Positions 1 to 9,075 of a stretch of DNA of 64,000 bases are shown here, piece by piece. The notes below the pieces were generated by a model. It searched no databases. It had not been told where the DNA came from and worked only from the letters and a program-made list of their open reading frames with translations. Positions within the stretch are counted from its first letter, which is position 1. The number at the start of each line of letters is the position of its first letter. Origin of the DNA: Neisseria canis (GTDB taxonomy: Bacteria > Pseudomonadota > Gammaproteobacteria > Burkholderiales > Neisseriaceae); contig NZ_LR134313.1 of the NCBI RefSeq assembly GCF_900636765.1, forward strand, positions 1,674,001-1,738,000. The letters run 5' to 3'. The position numbers were made by a program, and so were the translations under genes.

Positions 1-1
1 A

Positions 2-367
2 AACAACGTAGCGCCCCGCTATCAGCAAATCACAATCGCCAATGAAGCCAAACCCAACGACTTCCAGCAAATCCTGTCTCCCAATGCTGATGACGCAGGC
101 GTGTGGATTCACCAAAACGCTTGGTTCTCGCTGGCACGTTTTTCAGACGGCACCCAAAAACGTTACGACGTAAAACGCGAAGGCAACGGCGTGTATGTGT
201 TTGTGATTAAAGGTAAAGCCAAAGTAGGCGGTATCGAATTGGGCGAGCGCGACGGCTTGGGCTTGTGGGAAACCGACGGCTTTGACGTAGAGGCTTTGGG
301 CGATGCGGAAATCCTGTTGATGGACGTACCGATGGACGTAGAAGCCAATATCAACCAGTTACACTAA
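2..367 (+). CDS. Pirin family protein, C-terminal part (5' end outside window)
   Basis: The open frame enters from the left edge and ends at a TAA at 365-367. The visible ~121 residues match the second cupin barrel of YhhW/YhaK-type pirins: an NDFQQI-L-SP-D-GVWIHQNAW stretch followed by a VFVIKG...GLGLWE segment. Pirins are small iron-binding cupin proteins; some bacterial members oxidise quercetin-like substrates and others act in redox signalling. The N-terminal metal-binding barrel is missing only because the window starts here. A GCCGTCTGAA uptake core lies inverted in the coding sequence near 147-156. A second, complete pirin lies at 4243-5142. The family is secure; the substrate is unknown. 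Confidence 0.85.
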   Translation, partial: NNVAPRYQQITIANEAKPNDFQQILSPNADDAGVWIHQNAWFSLARFSDGTQKRYDVKREGNGVYVFVIKGKAKVGGIELGERDGLGLWETDGFDVEALGDAEILLMDVPMDVEANINQLH

Positions 368-458
368 CGGAAATCGGAGTAAAATGTTATCCAAACTTTT
401 TAGCTGCCTGAAAAATCTCGGGCAGCCATCTAGCCAACCTGAAATAAAGGAAACCACA

Positions 459-1067
459 ATGTCTGTTGTACAAACTTTGCAGCAAGCTGCTGAGAACCGC
501 CGTTCTGTTTACGCGCTGAACAAAAATCTGCCCGTAAACAAAGAAGAAGTAGTAAAAATCGTTGAGCACGCTGTAAAACACACACCGTCTGCGTTCAACT
601 CGCAATCAACCCGTTTCGTTGTACTGTTCGGTGCCGAGCATGAAAAACTGTGGGACATCACCATTGCCGAACTGCGCAAAATTGTTCCTGCCGAAAACTT
701 CCAAGCTACCGAAGACAAACTGAACATGTTCAAAGCGGCTGCCGGCAGCGTGTTGTTCTTTGAAGATGAAAATGTTGTTAAAGGCCTGCAAGAGCAGTTC
801 CCTGCTTATGCCGCCGGTTTCCCGGTATGGGCAGGTCACAGCGATGCCATGAGCCAATACGCTATTTGGACTGCCCTGGCTGCGGTAAACGTAGGTGCCA
901 ACCTGCAACACTACACCCCGATCATTGATGCCGAGGTGGCTAAAACTTGGAATCTGCCGGCCAACTGGAAAATGAGCGCCCAGCTCGTATTCGGCGGCAT
1001 CACCGAGCCTGCAGGCGATAAATCTTTTGCTCCCGTAGAAGACCGCCTGAAAGTTTACGGCCTGTAA
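459..1067 (+). CDS. Nitroreductase family protein (Frm2/Hbn1-like flavoprotein)
   Basis: A compact, single-domain FMN-dependent nitroreductase of about 202 residues. It begins MSVVQTLQQAAENRRSVYAL and continues with the family pattern HTPSAFNSQSTRFVVLFG, where the RRS and SAFNSQ segments contact the flavin phosphate and isoalloxazine. The likely reaction is NAD(P)H-dependent reduction of nitro or quinone compounds. An in-frame ATG at 384 would add 25 residues, but those cover a hairpin (403-427). The ATG at 459 has an AAAGGAAA Shine-Dalgarno just upstream, so I prefer it. The gene follows a pirin gene and precedes an isochorismatase-fold gene in the same direction, which points to a redox or electrophile-detoxification role. 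Confidence 0.87.
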   Translation: MSVVQTLQQAAENRRSVYALNKNLPVNKEEVVKIVEHAVKHTPSAFNSQSTRFVVLFGAEHEKLWDITIAELRKIVPAENFQATEDKLNMFKAAAGSVLFFEDENVVKGLQEQFPAYAAGFPVWAGHSDAMSQYAIWTALAAVNVGANLQHYTPIIDAEVAKTWNLPANWKMSAQLVFGGITEPAGDKSFAPVEDRLKVYGL

Positions 1068-1197
1068 TTATTTTCAGGCTGAACCACAGCCTGAATACAC
1101 CGTGCAATAACGCGGCAAATTCAGATAGGCCCCAAGCCTGGAATCTGCCGCTTTTTTATTGCCTGAAAATCCTATTAACGATACATGGAGAATCGTC

Positions 1198-1881
1198 ATG
1201 TCAAACAAATTTTTAGACTTGTTAACCCCTGAAAACAGCCAGCTGATTTTCATCGACCACCAGCCGCAAATGGCCTTCGGCGTACAATCTATCGACCGCC
1301 AAACCCTGAAAAACAATGTGGTTGCATTGGCCAAATCAGCCAAAGTATTCAACATTCCTACCATCATCACCACTGTTGAAACCGAAGGTTTTTCCGGCCA
1401 CACTTACCCTGAATTGTTGAGTGTATTCCCCGAGAACAAAATTCTCGAACGCACTTCAATGAACTCTTGGGACGATCAAAACGTGCGTGATGCTTTGGCT
1501 GCAAACGGCCGTAAAAAAGTTATCGTAGCAGGCTTGTGGACAGAAGTATGTAACTTAGGCTTTGCTCTGGCTGCCGCTGCCGAAGGAAACTATGATATCT
1601 ACATGGTGGCAGATGCATCAGGCGGCACAACGGTAGAAGCGCACGAATACGCTATGCAACGCATGATTCAAGCGGGCATTATTCCGGTAACTTGGCAACA
1701 AGTTTTGCTCGAATGGCAACGTGACTGGGCCCGTAAAGAAACCTACGATGCCGTATTGGATATCGTAAAAGAACATTCCGGCGCCTACGGCATGGGTGTG
1801 GATTACGCCTACACTATGGTTCACAAAGCGCCCGAGCGCGTGCAACACGGCGAACGCATCGGCCCTAACCCTGCCAAGTAA
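1198..1881 (+). CDS. Isochorismatase-family cysteine hydrolase (YcaC-like)
   Basis: This 227-residue protein has the isochorismatase fold. The predicted nucleophile is Cys118 in AGLWTEVCNLGFALAA, with Asp20 in LIFIDHQPQ as the general acid/base. The layout closely follows the YcaC subgroup (ERTSMNSWDD then TEVC then VADASGGTT), whose physiological substrate is not settled. The C-terminus carries an extra ~40-residue tail. The ATG at 1198 follows GGAGAATCGTC and is preferred over an upstream in-frame ATG at 1159. The gene sits between a nitroreductase and an XapX-amidohydrolase pair, in a plus-strand accessory run. Family assignment is firm; substrate unknown. Confidence 0.9.
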   Translation: MSNKFLDLLTPENSQLIFIDHQPQMAFGVQSIDRQTLKNNVVALAKSAKVFNIPTIITTVETEGFSGHTYPELLSVFPENKILERTSMNSWDDQNVRDALAANGRKKVIVAGLWTEVCNLGFALAAAAEGNYDIYMVADASGGTTVEAHEYAMQRMIQAGIIPVTWQQVLLEWQRDWARKETYDAVLDIVKEHSGAYGMGVDYAYTMVHKAPERVQHGERIGPNPAK

Positions 1882-1967
1882 ACCCTGATTTACTGTTGTT
1901 AATGCGAAGGTGTGGTTTGCATCAAAATCACACCTTTGCTGTTTAATCTGCCCATTAAGAGATATTT

Positions 1968-2189
1968 ATGAAGTTGTATGTGTTTTCTTTCGGAGCCGGA
2001 ATATTGGTTGGTGTGGTTTACTACCTGCTTAATGTACGCTCTCCCGCGCCGCCCGTAGTGGCCTTGCTGGGGCTTTTGGGCATGTTGCTGGGCGAACAAA
2101 TGATTCCGCTCTCCAAACAATTTTTTTCTCCGCAAACATCTATCTCCCAAACCGCACACTCACAAGACCAGAATGACAATAAGGAGTAA
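1968..2189 (+). CDS. XapX domain (DUF1427) small membrane protein
   Basis: A 73-residue protein with two hydrophobic segments: about residues 3-23 (VFSFGAGILVGVVYYLL) and 29-46 (PPVVALLGLLGMLLGEQ). The motif RSPAPPVVALLGLLGMLLGEQ is the hallmark of XapX proteins. The remaining ~25 residues are polar. Function is unknown; family members usually sit next to amidohydrolase genes, as here. The stop codon abuts the ATG codons of the next gene and its last codons contain that gene's AAGGAG ribosome site, so the pair is probably translationally coupled. Confidence 0.88.
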   Translation: MKLYVFSFGAGILVGVVYYLLNVRSPAPPVVALLGLLGMLLGEQMIPLSKQFFSPQTSISQTAHSQDQNDNKE

Positions 2190-2192
2190 ATG

Positions 2193-4082
2193 ATGACGAC
2201 ACAAATCGACACAATTTTCTATAACGGCGAATTTACGACTTTAGACCGCTCCAAGCCGGTTGCCCAAGCCGTTGCCGTTGCCGACGGAAAATTTGCCGCA
2301 GTCGGCAGCAACAGCGAAATTTTAGCGATGGCGGGCGAAAATACCCGCCGCATCGACCTGCAAGGCCGCAGCGTTTTACCCGGCCTTTTCGACAACCACA
2401 CCCATATCATCCGCGGCGGCCTCAATTACAACATGGAACTGCGTTGGGACGGCGTGCGTTCGCTGGCCGATGCCATGGCCATGCTCAAAGCACAAGTCGA
2501 TATTACGCCTGCGCCGCAATGGGTTCGCGTGGTCGGCGGTTTTACCGAGCACCAATTCATCGAAAAACGCCTGCCCACCATTGAAGAAATCAATGCGGTT
2601 GCACCCGATACGCCGGTGTTCATCCTGCACTTATACGACCGCGCTTTGCTCAATGCAGCCGCATTACGCGCCGTCGGCTACACCAAAGACACCCCCGAGC
2701 CGCCCGGAGGCGAAATCAAACGCGATTCGAAAGGCAACCCTACCGGCCTGTTGCTGGCCAAACCGAATGCCATGATTCTGTATTCGACTTTGGCAAAAGG
2801 CCCCAAACTGCCGTTTGATTACCAAGTCAACTCCACCCGCCATTTCATGCGCGAGCTGAACCGTTTGGGCGTAACCGGTGTGATTGATGCCGGCGGCGGT
2901 TTCCAAAATTATCCCGACGATTACGAAGTCATCCGCAAGCTGGCCGAAGAAAACCAGCTCACCGTACGCATCGCCTATAACCTCTTCACGCAAAAACCGA
3001 AAGAGGAAAAAGAAGACTTCCTCAAATGGACTTCTTCGGTTACCTATAAACAGGGCGACGATTATTTCCGCCACAATGGTGCCGGCGAGATGTTGGTGTT
3101 TTCTGCCGCCGACTTTGAAGATTTCCGCCAGCCCCGCCCCGAGATGCCGCCTGAAATGGAAGGCGAATTGGAAGAAGTGGTACGCATTTTGGCGCAAAAC
3201 AAATGGCCGTGGCGTATGCACGCGACTTATGACGAAACCATTACCCGCGCCTTGGATGTATTTGAAAAGGTTAACCGCGATATTCCGCTGGAAGGCATCA
3301 ACTGGTTCTTCGACCATGCCGAAACCGTGTCGCAAAAATCCATCGACCGCATTGCCGAGCTGGGCGGCGGTATCGCCGTGCAGCACCGCATGGCCTATCA
3401 AGGCGAATACTTTGCCGAACGCTACGGCACGGCTGCCGCGGCCAACACGCCTCCGGTGAAACGCATTCTCGAAAGCGGCGTGAAAGTATCGGCCGGTACC
3501 GATGCCACCCGTGTGGCCTCCTACAACCCGTGGGTATCCTTGTCCTGGCTGATCAGCGGCAAAACCGTCGGCGGTATGAAACTCTATCCGCAAGCCAATT
3601 TGCTCGACCGCGAAACCGCTTTGCGCATGTGGACGGAAAACGTGGCATGGTTCTCCAACGAAGTCGGCAAGCGCGGCCGCATCGAAGTGGGCCATTTGGC
3701 CGACATGATGGTGCCGAGCAAAGACTTTTTCAGCGTGCCGGAAGACGAAATTCCGTTCCTGACCTCGGATCTGACCGTGGTGGGCGGTCGTGTCGTTTAC
3801 GGCGCAGGCAGCTTCGCTGATTTGGACACCCCGCCGCCGCCCGCCATGCCCGATTGGTCGCCGGTACACAAATACCGCGGCTACGGCGCATGGGGCGACC
3901 CCGAAGGTGCCGGTAAAAACTCGCTCGCACCGCTGCGCCAACAAGCCATCGCTTCATGCAGTTGCGCCAGCGCGTGCGGTCTGCATGGCCACGATCATGC
4001 CCGCGCATGGGCATCGTCGGCGCCCGTTTCAGACCTGCAAGGTTTCTTCGGCGCACTCGGCTGCTCGTGCTGGGCCGTCTGA
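2193..4082 (+). CDS. Amidohydrolase family protein (YtcJ-like) with Cys/His-rich tail
   Basis: A large metal-dependent amidohydrolase of about 629 residues. The N-terminal metal motif is FDNHTHI, after the beta-rich start with QGRSVLPGLFD. Later elements include WRMHATYDET, FFDHAE and VSAGTDATRVASYNPW, where the last carries the metal-binding Asp. These place it in the YtcJ group (metallo-dependent hydrolase superfamily), which hydrolyses amide or ester bonds of unidentified substrates. Two adjacent ATGs exist; the second, at 2193, is better spaced from AAGGAG. The last ~45 residues are unusual, with clusters CSCASAC, HGHDH and CSCW that could bind an extra metal. Transcribed together with the XapX gene upstream. 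Confidence 0.88.
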   Translation: MTTQIDTIFYNGEFTTLDRSKPVAQAVAVADGKFAAVGSNSEILAMAGENTRRIDLQGRSVLPGLFDNHTHIIRGGLNYNMELRWDGVRSLADAMAMLKAQVDITPAPQWVRVVGGFTEHQFIEKRLPTIEEINAVAPDTPVFILHLYDRALLNAAALRAVGYTKDTPEPPGGEIKRDSKGNPTGLLLAKPNAMILYSTLAKGPKLPFDYQVNSTRHFMRELNRLGVTGVIDAGGGFQNYPDDYEVIRKLAEENQLTVRIAYNLFTQKPKEEKEDFLKWTSSVTYKQGDDYFRHNGAGEMLVFSAADFEDFRQPRPEMPPEMEGELEEVVRILAQNKWPWRMHATYDETITRALDVFEKVNRDIPLEGINWFFDHAETVSQKSIDRIAELGGGIAVQHRMAYQGEYFAERYGTAAAANTPPVKRILESGVKVSAGTDATRVASYNPWVSLSWLISGKTVGGMKLYPQANLLDRETALRMWTENVAWFSNEVGKRGRIEVGHLADMMVPSKDFFSVPEDEIPFLTSDLTVVGGRVVYGAGSFADLDTPPPPAMPDWSPVHKYRGYGAWGDPEGAGKNSLAPLRQQAIASCSCASACGLHGHDHARAWASSAPVSDLQGFFGALGCSCWAV

Positions 4083-4242
4083 AAACGCCCGAACGGATAC
4101 GGATGACTTTCCGTATCCGTAACCGCATTTGGTAAACGGCTTATCACCAATCCTTGCTTGAACGTTGCGCCCTGCAGCACGATAGTCGGTTGGTTATAAG
4201 CTGTCGTGCCAACCGGACAAAAACACACAAAGGAACCCTGAT

Positions 4243-5142
4243 ATGAACACAGAAAAACTTCCTGCCAAAATCAAAGATGTCGGCGGTATTCCTGTTGCAC
4301 GCCTGTTGCCGCAAGGCAAACGCCGTACCATCGGCGCATGGTGCTTTCTCGACCATGCCGGCCCCGCCGAATTCGGTGCGGGCGAAGACGGTATGCAGGT
4401 CGGCGCTCACCCCCACACCAATCTGCAAACCTTCACTTGGATGCTGGAAGGCGAAGTGTGGCACCAAGACAGCCTCGGCTACCGCCAACTGATCCGCCCC
4501 AAGCAGGTCAACTTGATGACTGCCGGCACGGGCGACACGCGCGGCATCAGCCATACCGAGCAAACCCCTGAAGGCATCAACACCCTGCATGCCGTTCAAT
4601 TGTGGATTGCCTTGCCGACCCATCAGGAAATCGAACCTGATTTCCAACACTATCCCGAACTGCCCGAATGGCACGAAAACGGTGTCGATTACATCTTAAC
4701 CACCGGCAGCTACGGCGGCCATACTGCGCCGACCAAACAATTCAGCCCGCTGGTCGGCGTGGATATCCGTTTTCAGACGGCCCGTACTTTGGAAATACCC
4801 GCCCACTCAGGCTGGGAATACGGCATCCTCGTACTCGCCGGCAGCGTAGAAGCCGACGGCTTACGCGCGACCGCAGATGAAATGATGGTATTCACCGACC
4901 GTAATGCAGACGGCGTTATCCGCATTCAGGCAGAAGCAGGAACACACATCATGCTGCTTGGCGGTGAACCTTTGCCGCACCCGACCCTGTTTTGGTGGAA
5001 CTTTGTAGCCGACAACCCCGATTCGCTCCGCCGTGCCGTTGCCGATTGGAACAGCGGCCACCCGCGTTTCGGCGATATCGATTTATCCGGCAGCAAACTC
5101 AGCCGTCTGCCTTCTCCGGAAGCGCCCGACCATTTGCGCTAA
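4243..5142 (+). CDS. Pirin family protein
   Basis: A complete two-barrel pirin of 299 residues. The four expected metal ligands are visible: His56 and His58 in AHPHTNLQTF, and His104 and Glu106 in RGISHTEQ. The N-terminal VGGIPVARLLPQGKRR and TIGAWCFLDHAGP segments are typical. Pirins are iron cupins acting as quercetinase-type dioxygenases or redox-linked regulators. An AAAGGAACC site precedes the ATG. An uptake core of GCCGTCTGAA type lies inverted inside the gene near 4775. It is the second pirin in this 7-kb block and follows the amidohydrolase by 160 bp. The likely function is in quinone or flavonoid-type redox chemistry; this is inferred from family and context only. Confidence 0.9.
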   Translation: MNTEKLPAKIKDVGGIPVARLLPQGKRRTIGAWCFLDHAGPAEFGAGEDGMQVGAHPHTNLQTFTWMLEGEVWHQDSLGYRQLIRPKQVNLMTAGTGDTRGISHTEQTPEGINTLHAVQLWIALPTHQEIEPDFQHYPELPEWHENGVDYILTTGSYGGHTAPTKQFSPLVGVDIRFQTARTLEIPAHSGWEYGILVLAGSVEADGLRATADEMMVFTDRNADGVIRIQAEAGTHIMLLGGEPLPHPTLFWWNFVADNPDSLRRAVADWNSGHPRFGDIDLSGSKLSRLPSPEAPDHLR

Positions 5143-5495
5143 CCGGCAAAACCGCCACGGCAGCCTGCTGCCGGACACCGCAGGATTCAGGTACAACATC
5201 CCGCTTCATAAACCGAAGCGGGCCGGTTTGTGCTTTTATCCTTGCACCGCACAAAGCCGTACAGACGTGCACACCTAATGTTTGTTTTTTCAGACGGCCT
5301 CATGCTATCCAAGCGGATTGTGCCGAAAAACACTGCCGCTATGGAACTGATAAGCAGCCTTAATGTAGCGCCTACCTATCTTTTATTTGTAGTCCATCTA
5401 TTTAAAGTAGTTTAACGATATAAACAGCAAGCCGGCAAAGGTCTCAGGCCGTCTGAACAGCTTTTCCACATTACGGAACCAAAGGAACAACATAT
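5143..5495. other. Intergenic region with two AG-type uptake sequences
   Basis: A 353-bp gap with no convincing gene. A hairpin with arms CCCGCTTC and GAAGCGGG near 5200-5222 may end the pirin transcript. Two uptake sequences of the AGGCCGTCTGAA form are present, inverted near 5286-5298 and direct near 5446-5457. They are too far apart to form a normal terminator. Short open frames here lack ribosome sites and recognisable sequence. Confidence 0.6.
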
Positions 5496-7097
5496 ATGAC
5501 CCAACACCGCTCGTCTGCCGCCGAAACTTCCGGCAGCAGCTTCGCCCCGTTGCGGCAAACTTTGTTTGTCGTGTTATGGATAGCCACCATTTTAGGCAAC
5601 ACCGGCAGCTTTATCCGCGATGTTGCCAGCTCGTGGCTGATGACCGATTTATCGCCTTCGCCTGCCGCCGTTGCCATGGTGCAAGCCGCCGCCACCCTGC
5701 CGGTGTTTCTGCTTGCCATTCCCGCAGGCGTGCTTTCCGATATTCTCGACCGCCGCAAATTCTTAATCGGCATTCAGATTCTGCTTGCCGGTGTCAGCGC
5801 CGGACTGATGCTGCTTTCAGCAAGCGGTATGCAGTCGGTTGCCTCGCTGATTGCGCTGACCTTCCTCGGCGGTATCGGTGCCGCACTGATGGGGCCGACT
5901 TGGCAGGCCATCGTACCGGAACTGGTCGATAAAAAAGATTTGAAAAACGCCGTAGCTTTGAACTCTCTCGGCGTAAACATTGCCCGCGCCATCGGCCCCG
6001 CACTCGGCGGTTTGATTTTGGCCGGAGCGGGCGCGGCTTTCGCCTACGGTGCCGACGTATTGAGCTATGTGTTTGTGATCAGCGCATTACTGTGGTGGAA
6101 ACGCCCTAAAACCCAACGCGACGAGCTTTCCGAACAATTCGGCGGGGCGTTCCGTGCCGGATTGCGCTATGTGCGCGCCAGCCGCGAGCTGCACATCGTT
6201 TTGCTGCGCGCCTTTGTCTTCTTCGCCATCGCCAGCTCGGTTTGGGCTTTGCTGCCTTTGGTGGCACGGCAACTTCTCAACGGTAGCGCGGGCTTTTACG
6301 GCATCTTGCTGGGTGCGGTAGGCGCAGGCGCGATTCTCGGTGCCGTGATTATGCCGCGCTTGCGCAGCCGTTTGAGTGCCGACGGCTTACTGCTTTTGGC
6401 CGCAGGCGTAACCGCTGCCGTGATGGCCGTTTTGGCTGCCGCCCCGCCCAAATGGCTGGCCATTGCCGTCTTGCTGCTGCTCGGCGCGGCGTGGATTACC
6501 GCGCTGACCACCCTCAACGGCGTGGCGCAAAGCATTCTGCCCAACTGGGTGCGCGGCCGCTCATTGGCCGTTTACCTCACCGTATTCAACGGCGCCATGA
6601 CTGCCGGCAGCTTGTTATGGGGCAGCGTGGCCAGCCTTATCGGCATCCCCTTGACCTTGCTTGCAGGTGCGGCGGCATTGGTGGTTTCCGCATTGGTAGC
6701 GCACCGCATCAAACTGCCGCAAGGCGAAAACGACTTAAGCCCGTCTAACCATTGGCCCGAACCGCTCACCGTATCCCGCCCTGCCAACGACCGCGGGCCG
6801 GTGCTGATTCAAATCGAATACCGCATCCGCCCCGAAGACCGCGAAGCGTTTATCCGCGCCATTACCGCGCTTTCGGCCGAACGCCGCCGCGACGGAGCCT
6901 ACCAATGGGGCGTGAGCGAAGACACGGCCGATCCTTCCATTATGCTCGAATGGTTCTTGGTCGAATCGTGGGCCGAGCATCTGCGCCAGCACAAACGCGT
7001 TTCCAAAACCGACGCCGACCTGCAAAACGCAGTAAAACGCTTCCACCAAGGCGAAGCACCGCCGCAAGTGCGCCACTTCGTTTCTTGCGGTAAATAA
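5496..7097 (+). CDS. MFS transporter (MFS_3/EntS-like) with C-terminal monooxygenase-like domain
   Basis: A 533-residue major facilitator family exporter. The first ~410 residues hold about 10-12 hydrophobic helices, with the N-terminal half showing GSFIRDVASSWLMTDL and the loop-2/3 signature GVLSDILDRRKFL, as in the enterobactin exporter-like MFS_3 group. The last ~110 residues (from about RGPVLIQIEYRIRPEDREAF) form a soluble ABM-like ferredoxin fold (EYRIRPEDREAFIRAI, RDGAYQWGVSEDTADP), a fusion common in this group. It is the last gene of the accessory block and ends before a strong AG-DUS hairpin. It probably exports a small molecule across the inner membrane. Substrate unknown. Confidence 0.88.
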   Translation: MTQHRSSAAETSGSSFAPLRQTLFVVLWIATILGNTGSFIRDVASSWLMTDLSPSPAAVAMVQAAATLPVFLLAIPAGVLSDILDRRKFLIGIQILLAGVSAGLMLLSASGMQSVASLIALTFLGGIGAALMGPTWQAIVPELVDKKDLKNAVALNSLGVNIARAIGPALGGLILAGAGAAFAYGADVLSYVFVISALLWWKRPKTQRDELSEQFGGAFRAGLRYVRASRELHIVLLRAFVFFAIASSVWALLPLVARQLLNGSAGFYGILLGAVGAGAILGAVIMPRLRSRLSADGLLLLAAGVTAAVMAVLAAAPPKWLAIAVLLLLGAAWITALTTLNGVAQSILPNWVRGRSLAVYLTVFNGAMTAGSLLWGSVASLIGIPLTLLAGAAALVVSALVAHRIKLPQGENDLSPSNHWPEPLTVSRPANDRGPVLIQIEYRIRPEDREAFIRAITALSAERRRDGAYQWGVSEDTADPSIMLEWFLVESWAEHLRQHKRVSKTDADLQNAVKRFHQGEAPPQVRHFVSCGK

Positions 7098-7120
7098 TCG
7101 AACCCTACTATCTATTCATT

Positions 7121-7168
7121 TTTCAGACGGCCTTAAAAGCAACAAAAGGCTTTTGAGGCCGTCTGAAA
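7121..7168 (+). terminator. Rho-independent terminator built from inverted AG-DUS pair
   Basis: TTTCAGACGGCCTTAAAAGC pairs with GCTTTTGAGGCCGTCTGAAA around a short AACAAAAG loop. The arms carry the AGGCCGTCTGAA uptake dialect, not the TGCCTGTCTGAA dialect of the rest of the window. It ends the MFS gene. Confidence 0.8.
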
Positions 7169-7240
7169 GCTACATTTGGCAACACGGTAAAGTTTATATC
7201 TTGTACCAGAATGTTGTTTGATTACGGATATAAATATTAA

Positions 7241-7280
7241 AAAAAAGAATGCCTGCAACACGTTGCAGGCATTCTTTTTT
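7241..7280 (-). terminator. Strong bidirectional hairpin terminator downstream of yceI
   Basis: A near-perfect palindrome with A-run, stem GAATGCCTGCAAC/GTTGCAGGCATTC, two-base loop and T-run. It lies 16 bp beyond the yceI stop codon and can act on both strands. Confidence 0.8.
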
Positions 7281-7295
7281 CGGAATGATTAACCG

Positions 7296-7859
7296 TTATT
7301 TCTTGCCGGCTTCGATTTGGATGGTCAGTGCGACCTGCTTGGTCATACCGGCATCAACCAGATAATTGATGCCCCATTTGGTGCGATCGATGGTGGTGGT
7401 GAAATCGCCGCCGCAAACTTGGGTTTTGAGAATCGGGCTGTCGTAGCAGTTGAATTTTTGTGCTTTGAGCTTAACCGGATGGGTTTTGCCCAGCATAGTG
7501 AGCTTGCCGTCAACCGACAACAGTTTTTTGCCGTTGAAATTAAACTTGGTTGAGGTAAAGCGGATTTCGGGATATTTGGCCGCATTGAATAAGTCGGCCG
7601 ATTTCAGGTGATTGGTAAACTCTTGACTGCCGGTTTGAATGGAGTTCACAGGAATGCTCAAGTCTATCGAACCGGTGCGTTTGGCGGGATCGAACTCCAG
7701 AGTACCGCCCAAATTGTAGAAACCGCCGACGTTGGTACTGGTATTGAAGTGGTCGATACTGAAACGGGCATTGGTGTGATGGCCGTCAATCTGATAAGTC
7801 GCCGCACCGGCAGTCGTAGCCAATGCACTTAAAAACACAGCGGAAATGATTTTTTTCAT
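7296..7859 (-). CDS. YceI family periplasmic protein
   Basis: This 187-residue protein starts with a signal peptide (MKKIISAVFLSALATTAGA) and continues with the YceI lipocalin-like barrel: YQIDGHHTNARFSIDHF, GGFYNLGGTLEFD, and the FTSTKFNFNGKKLLSVDGKLTMLGKTHPVKL region. YceI proteins bind polyisoprenoid-type lipids or quinones in the periplasm; some are induced by alkaline or osmotic stress. Two cysteines (FNCYDSPILKTQVCGG) could form a disulfide. Upstream AT-rich DNA has a TTGCTCCG-type ribosome region. It faces the MFS gene across two terminators and lies next to a LysR regulator. Confidence 0.92.
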   Translation of the reverse strand: MKKIISAVFLSALATTAGAATYQIDGHHTNARFSIDHFNTSTNVGGFYNLGGTLEFDPAKRTGSIDLSIPVNSIQTGSQEFTNHLKSADLFNAAKYPEIRFTSTKFNFNGKKLLSVDGKLTMLGKTHPVKLKAQKFNCYDSPILKTQVCGGDFTTTIDRTKWGINYLVDAGMTKQVALTIQIEAGKK

Positions 7860-8048
7860 AATTTTGCTCCGATTTATTTGATATTGGAAAGGAATTCCAT
7901 TTTAACCAAACCTAGGGATGAAGCAAACCATAGCCAATTAAATTTTTCTCAATATTATAAAGTATTGCGGGAATGAATAAATCCTTTCTTTTGAGCATGA
8001 ACATTGAATATTGTAGAAATTGTCGATGCTATATAACCTAACCAGTCG

Positions 8049-8951
8049 TTACAAAAAAGGGTTGGATTGCCCTAGTTTACCGCCAATGAAATCAATAAAG
8101 CTGCGTACCTTCGCGCTCAGGTATTGGCGGTCGGCATAAGCTGCATAAAGCGGGTGGGAAGGCATCGAATAATCGGGCAGCAGCCGAACCAGCCTGCCTT
8201 TGGCCAAATCGTCGCAAATCAAGCAGTCGGGCCCGTAACCGATGCCGCAGCCTGCCAAAATCATTTGGTAAACCATTACGCTGTTGTTGCTGGTAAATAC
8301 CGGCTTGAGGCGCAACTCTTCATTTTTGCCGTTATTAAGATGCCGGAGCGTACGCACCCGCATATCGACATATCCCGGCAAAACTGCAGGGCAGGCCGCG
8401 GCTTGTTCCGGGGTTTCGGGCAGGCCGTAATGTTCGATAAAATTTGCCGAAGCACAGAGCAGCATATTGACTTTGCCGAGCTTGCGTACAATCAGCGACG
8501 GTGCAGGTTCGTCAGATGCACGCAGGGCAAGGTCGAAGCCTTCGCTTACCAAATCTTTGTGGCGGTTGTCTAAAACCACTTCCAGAGTAATATCGGGATA
8601 CTGCTCGGAATATTCGGTCAGCCATTGTGCGAATTGCGAGGAAGCGAACCATACCGGTGCCGTCAGCCGTAATAGACCTTGTGCCTGTTCCACACCAGAA
8701 GCAGCTTTTTGTGCCGCTTGATCCAATGTATCCAAAGCATAAGCGCATTGTCGGTAATACTCGGCTCCTGCTTCCGTTAAGCTCAAACTGCGGGTATTGC
8801 GCAGCAGCAGTTTAGCCCCGATGCTGCTTTCCAAATGGCGCACATGTTTGCTGACCATCGCCGGAGACAAATCCATACGCTCCGCTGCTTTGGTAAAGCT
8901 CCCGTTTTCAACAACTTGGCGAAAAACTTTCATACTTAAAAATGTATCCAA
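8049..8951 (-). CDS. LysR family transcriptional regulator
   Basis: A 300-residue regulator with an N-terminal winged helix-turn-helix (FRQVVENGSFTKAAERMDLSPAMVSKHVRHLE, residues ~9-40, then LLLRNTRSLSLTEAG) and a LysR substrate-binding domain from about residue 90. It belongs to the large AaeR/CrgA-like subgroup. It could control the detoxification-type genes to its left or the neighbouring yceI, but no operator can be assigned from sequence. There is no uptake-sequence terminator directly after it. Family is certain; effector and targets unknown. Confidence 0.9.
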   Translation of the reverse strand: MDTFLSMKVFRQVVENGSFTKAAERMDLSPAMVSKHVRHLESSIGAKLLLRNTRSLSLTEAGAEYYRQCAYALDTLDQAAQKAASGVEQAQGLLRLTAPVWFASSQFAQWLTEYSEQYPDITLEVVLDNRHKDLVSEGFDLALRASDEPAPSLIVRKLGKVNMLLCASANFIEHYGLPETPEQAAACPAVLPGYVDMRVRTLRHLNNGKNEELRLKPVFTSNNSVMVYQMILAGCGIGYGPDCLICDDLAKGRLVRLLPDYSMPSHPLYAAYADRQYLSAKVRSFIDFIGGKLGQSNPFL

Positions 8952-9075
8952 AACTGTTCCTTAAAGTAAAGCGGCAAGTATAGGGATTATACAAGGTTCT
9001 GTTTCCGCTACAGTTTGACTGTCGACGGTATTTTGGTTAAAGCTCTGTTTAATCCGAATCTTAATAGTTATTGTC

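Noticed and set aside
2664..3944. Long minus-strand open frame (426 codons) across the amidohydrolase gene
   Set aside because: Its sequence is low-complexity antisense of a clear amidohydrolase frame with no ribosome site or family match.
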